Assembly (NCBI GenBank): GCA_017550765.1 | Contig: JAFZOC010000138.1 | Span: forward strand, 1 to 5,862 | Reading direction: 5' to 3' | DNA from: Oscillospiraceae bacterium | GTDB taxonomy: Bacteria; Bacillota_A; Clostridia; Oscillospirales; Oscillospiraceae | Length of the DNA stretch: 5,862 nucleotides | In this document: positions 5,353-5,862 of the stretch, piece after piece | How the letters are laid out: each line of letters starts with the position of its first letter | How positions within the stretch are numbered: position 1 is the first letter of the stretch | The notes under the pieces: model-generated | Told to the model about the DNA's origin: nothing | The model's database searches: none | The model's input: the letters and a program-made list of their open reading frames with translations, nothing else | Made by a program: the position numbers and the translations under genes

Positions 5353-5862
5353 ATGGAAAAGCTATTGTGGGTCGTCCCGTTCATGGCGCTGGCTGCGCTT
5401 TTGTTCGCTGCCTATAAGGCGCGTTATGTGTCCAAAGCTGCACCGGGGAACGCCAAGATGCAGGAGATCGCCGCGGCGATCGCAGAGGGCGCGGACGCCT
5501 TCCTGCGCTCGGAGTATAAGATCCTGTCGATCTTCATCGTGGTGCTGTTCGTCCTGATCGGCATCTTCATCAGCTGGCGCACAGCGATCTGCTTCGCCCT
5601 GGGCGCGGGCTTTTCGATCCTGGCTGGCTTTTTCGGCATGAAGGTGGCTACGCGCGCCAATGTGCGCACGGCGAACGCGGCGATGGAGTCCGGCATGAAC
5701 AAAGCCCTGTCGATCGCCTTCTCCGGAGGTTCCGTCATGGGCATGTGCGTGGTGGGCCTGGGCCTGCTGGGCTGCAGCCTGACCTATCTGCTCACCGGCG
5801 ACTATGACATCCTCTTCGGCTTCTCCCTGGGCGCCAGCTCGATCGCCCTCTTCGCCCGTGTG
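5353..5862 (+). CDS. hppA: Ion-translocating membrane pyrophosphatase, N-terminal part, cut by the window edge
   Basis: Hydrolyses pyrophosphate on the cytoplasmic side and uses the energy to pump H+ or Na+ across the membrane. The first 170 codons are visible; the family is usually about 660-800 aa. Evidence: an N-terminal hydrophobic helix (residues about 4-21), the family signature EGADAFLRSEYK (45-56), then helices at about 57-74 and 78-95, the cytoplasmic segment GMKVATRANVRTA (95-107), a further hydrophobic span (118-147), and SLGASSIALFARV (158-170), just before the usual glycine-rich G-G-G-I-[YF]-T-K. The catalytic Asp-rich motifs and the residue that decides K+ dependence lie outside, so Na+ versus H+ specificity cannot be judged. 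The start is supported by AGGAG (5340-5344), eight bases upstream. It is transcribed divergently from the surface-protein gene. Confidence 0.95.
   Translation, partial: MEKLLWVVPFMALAALLFAAYKARYVSKAAPGNAKMQEIAAAIAEGADAFLRSEYKILSIFIVVLFVLIGIFISWRTAICFALGAGFSILAGFFGMKVATRANVRTANAAMESGMNKALSIAFSGGSVMGMCVVGLGLLGCSLTYLLTGDYDILFGFSLGASSIALFARV

Noticed and set aside
5303..5557. An 84-codon plus-strand frame beginning at the predicted hppA transcript start
   Set aside because: Out of frame with hppA and overlaps it; its Arg/Ser-rich product is a typical shadow.

Overview
The window looks like a chromosomal piece of a fairly GC-rich Gram-positive bacterium, probably a gut-type member of the Clostridia (Oscillospirales-like). 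The reasons are a short GlgB without the extra N-terminal domain of enterobacterial GlgB, strong AAGGAG-type ribosome binding sites, a secreted protein ending in a PPTGD-type sortase signal, and a membrane pyrophosphatase gene. The lineage is inferred from these features only.

Layout: (1) Positions 1-2446, minus strand, hold a glycogen operon. A sigmaA-type promoter (TTGGAA-17-TATAAT) drives glgB (branching enzyme, complete, 630 aa), followed after 33 bases by glgA (glycogen synthase), of which only the first 152 codons are inside the window. (2) Positions 2447-2674 are non-coding. They hold nested inverted repeats and a perfect 16-bp hairpin whose short T-run lies on the plus strand. (3) Positions 2675-4729, minus strand, encode a 684-aa secreted, probably sortase-anchored surface protein: signal peptide, beta-helix-like N-terminal part, Glu-rich heptad-repeat linker, X2/Ig-like repeats, PPTGD anchor. 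It has its own promoter (TTGCAA-17-TACAGT) and a leader hairpin. (4) Positions 4840-5267 are a long AT-rich divergent intergenic region with a GC-rich island (about 5005-5155) full of hairpins, a 10-bp-period direct repeat and a large imperfect inverted repeat. No known RNA family was recognised there. (5) Positions 5268-5862, plus strand, hold a promoter (TTGTGA-17-TAAAAT) with two overlapping dyads, then the first 170 codons of hppA, the ion-pumping membrane pyrophosphatase, cut by the window edge.

How the genes relate: GlgA extends alpha-1,4-glucan chains from ADP-glucose and GlgB adds alpha-1,6 branches, so the left operon builds glycogen. HppA uses pyrophosphate, which ADP-glucose synthesis releases, to pump ions. 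This is a metabolic link only, because the genes are in separate transcription units. The surface protein has no visible connection to either. I found no clear new multi-gene system. The least explained DNA is the two non-coding regions, which share an exact 13-mer and could each encode a structured RNA.
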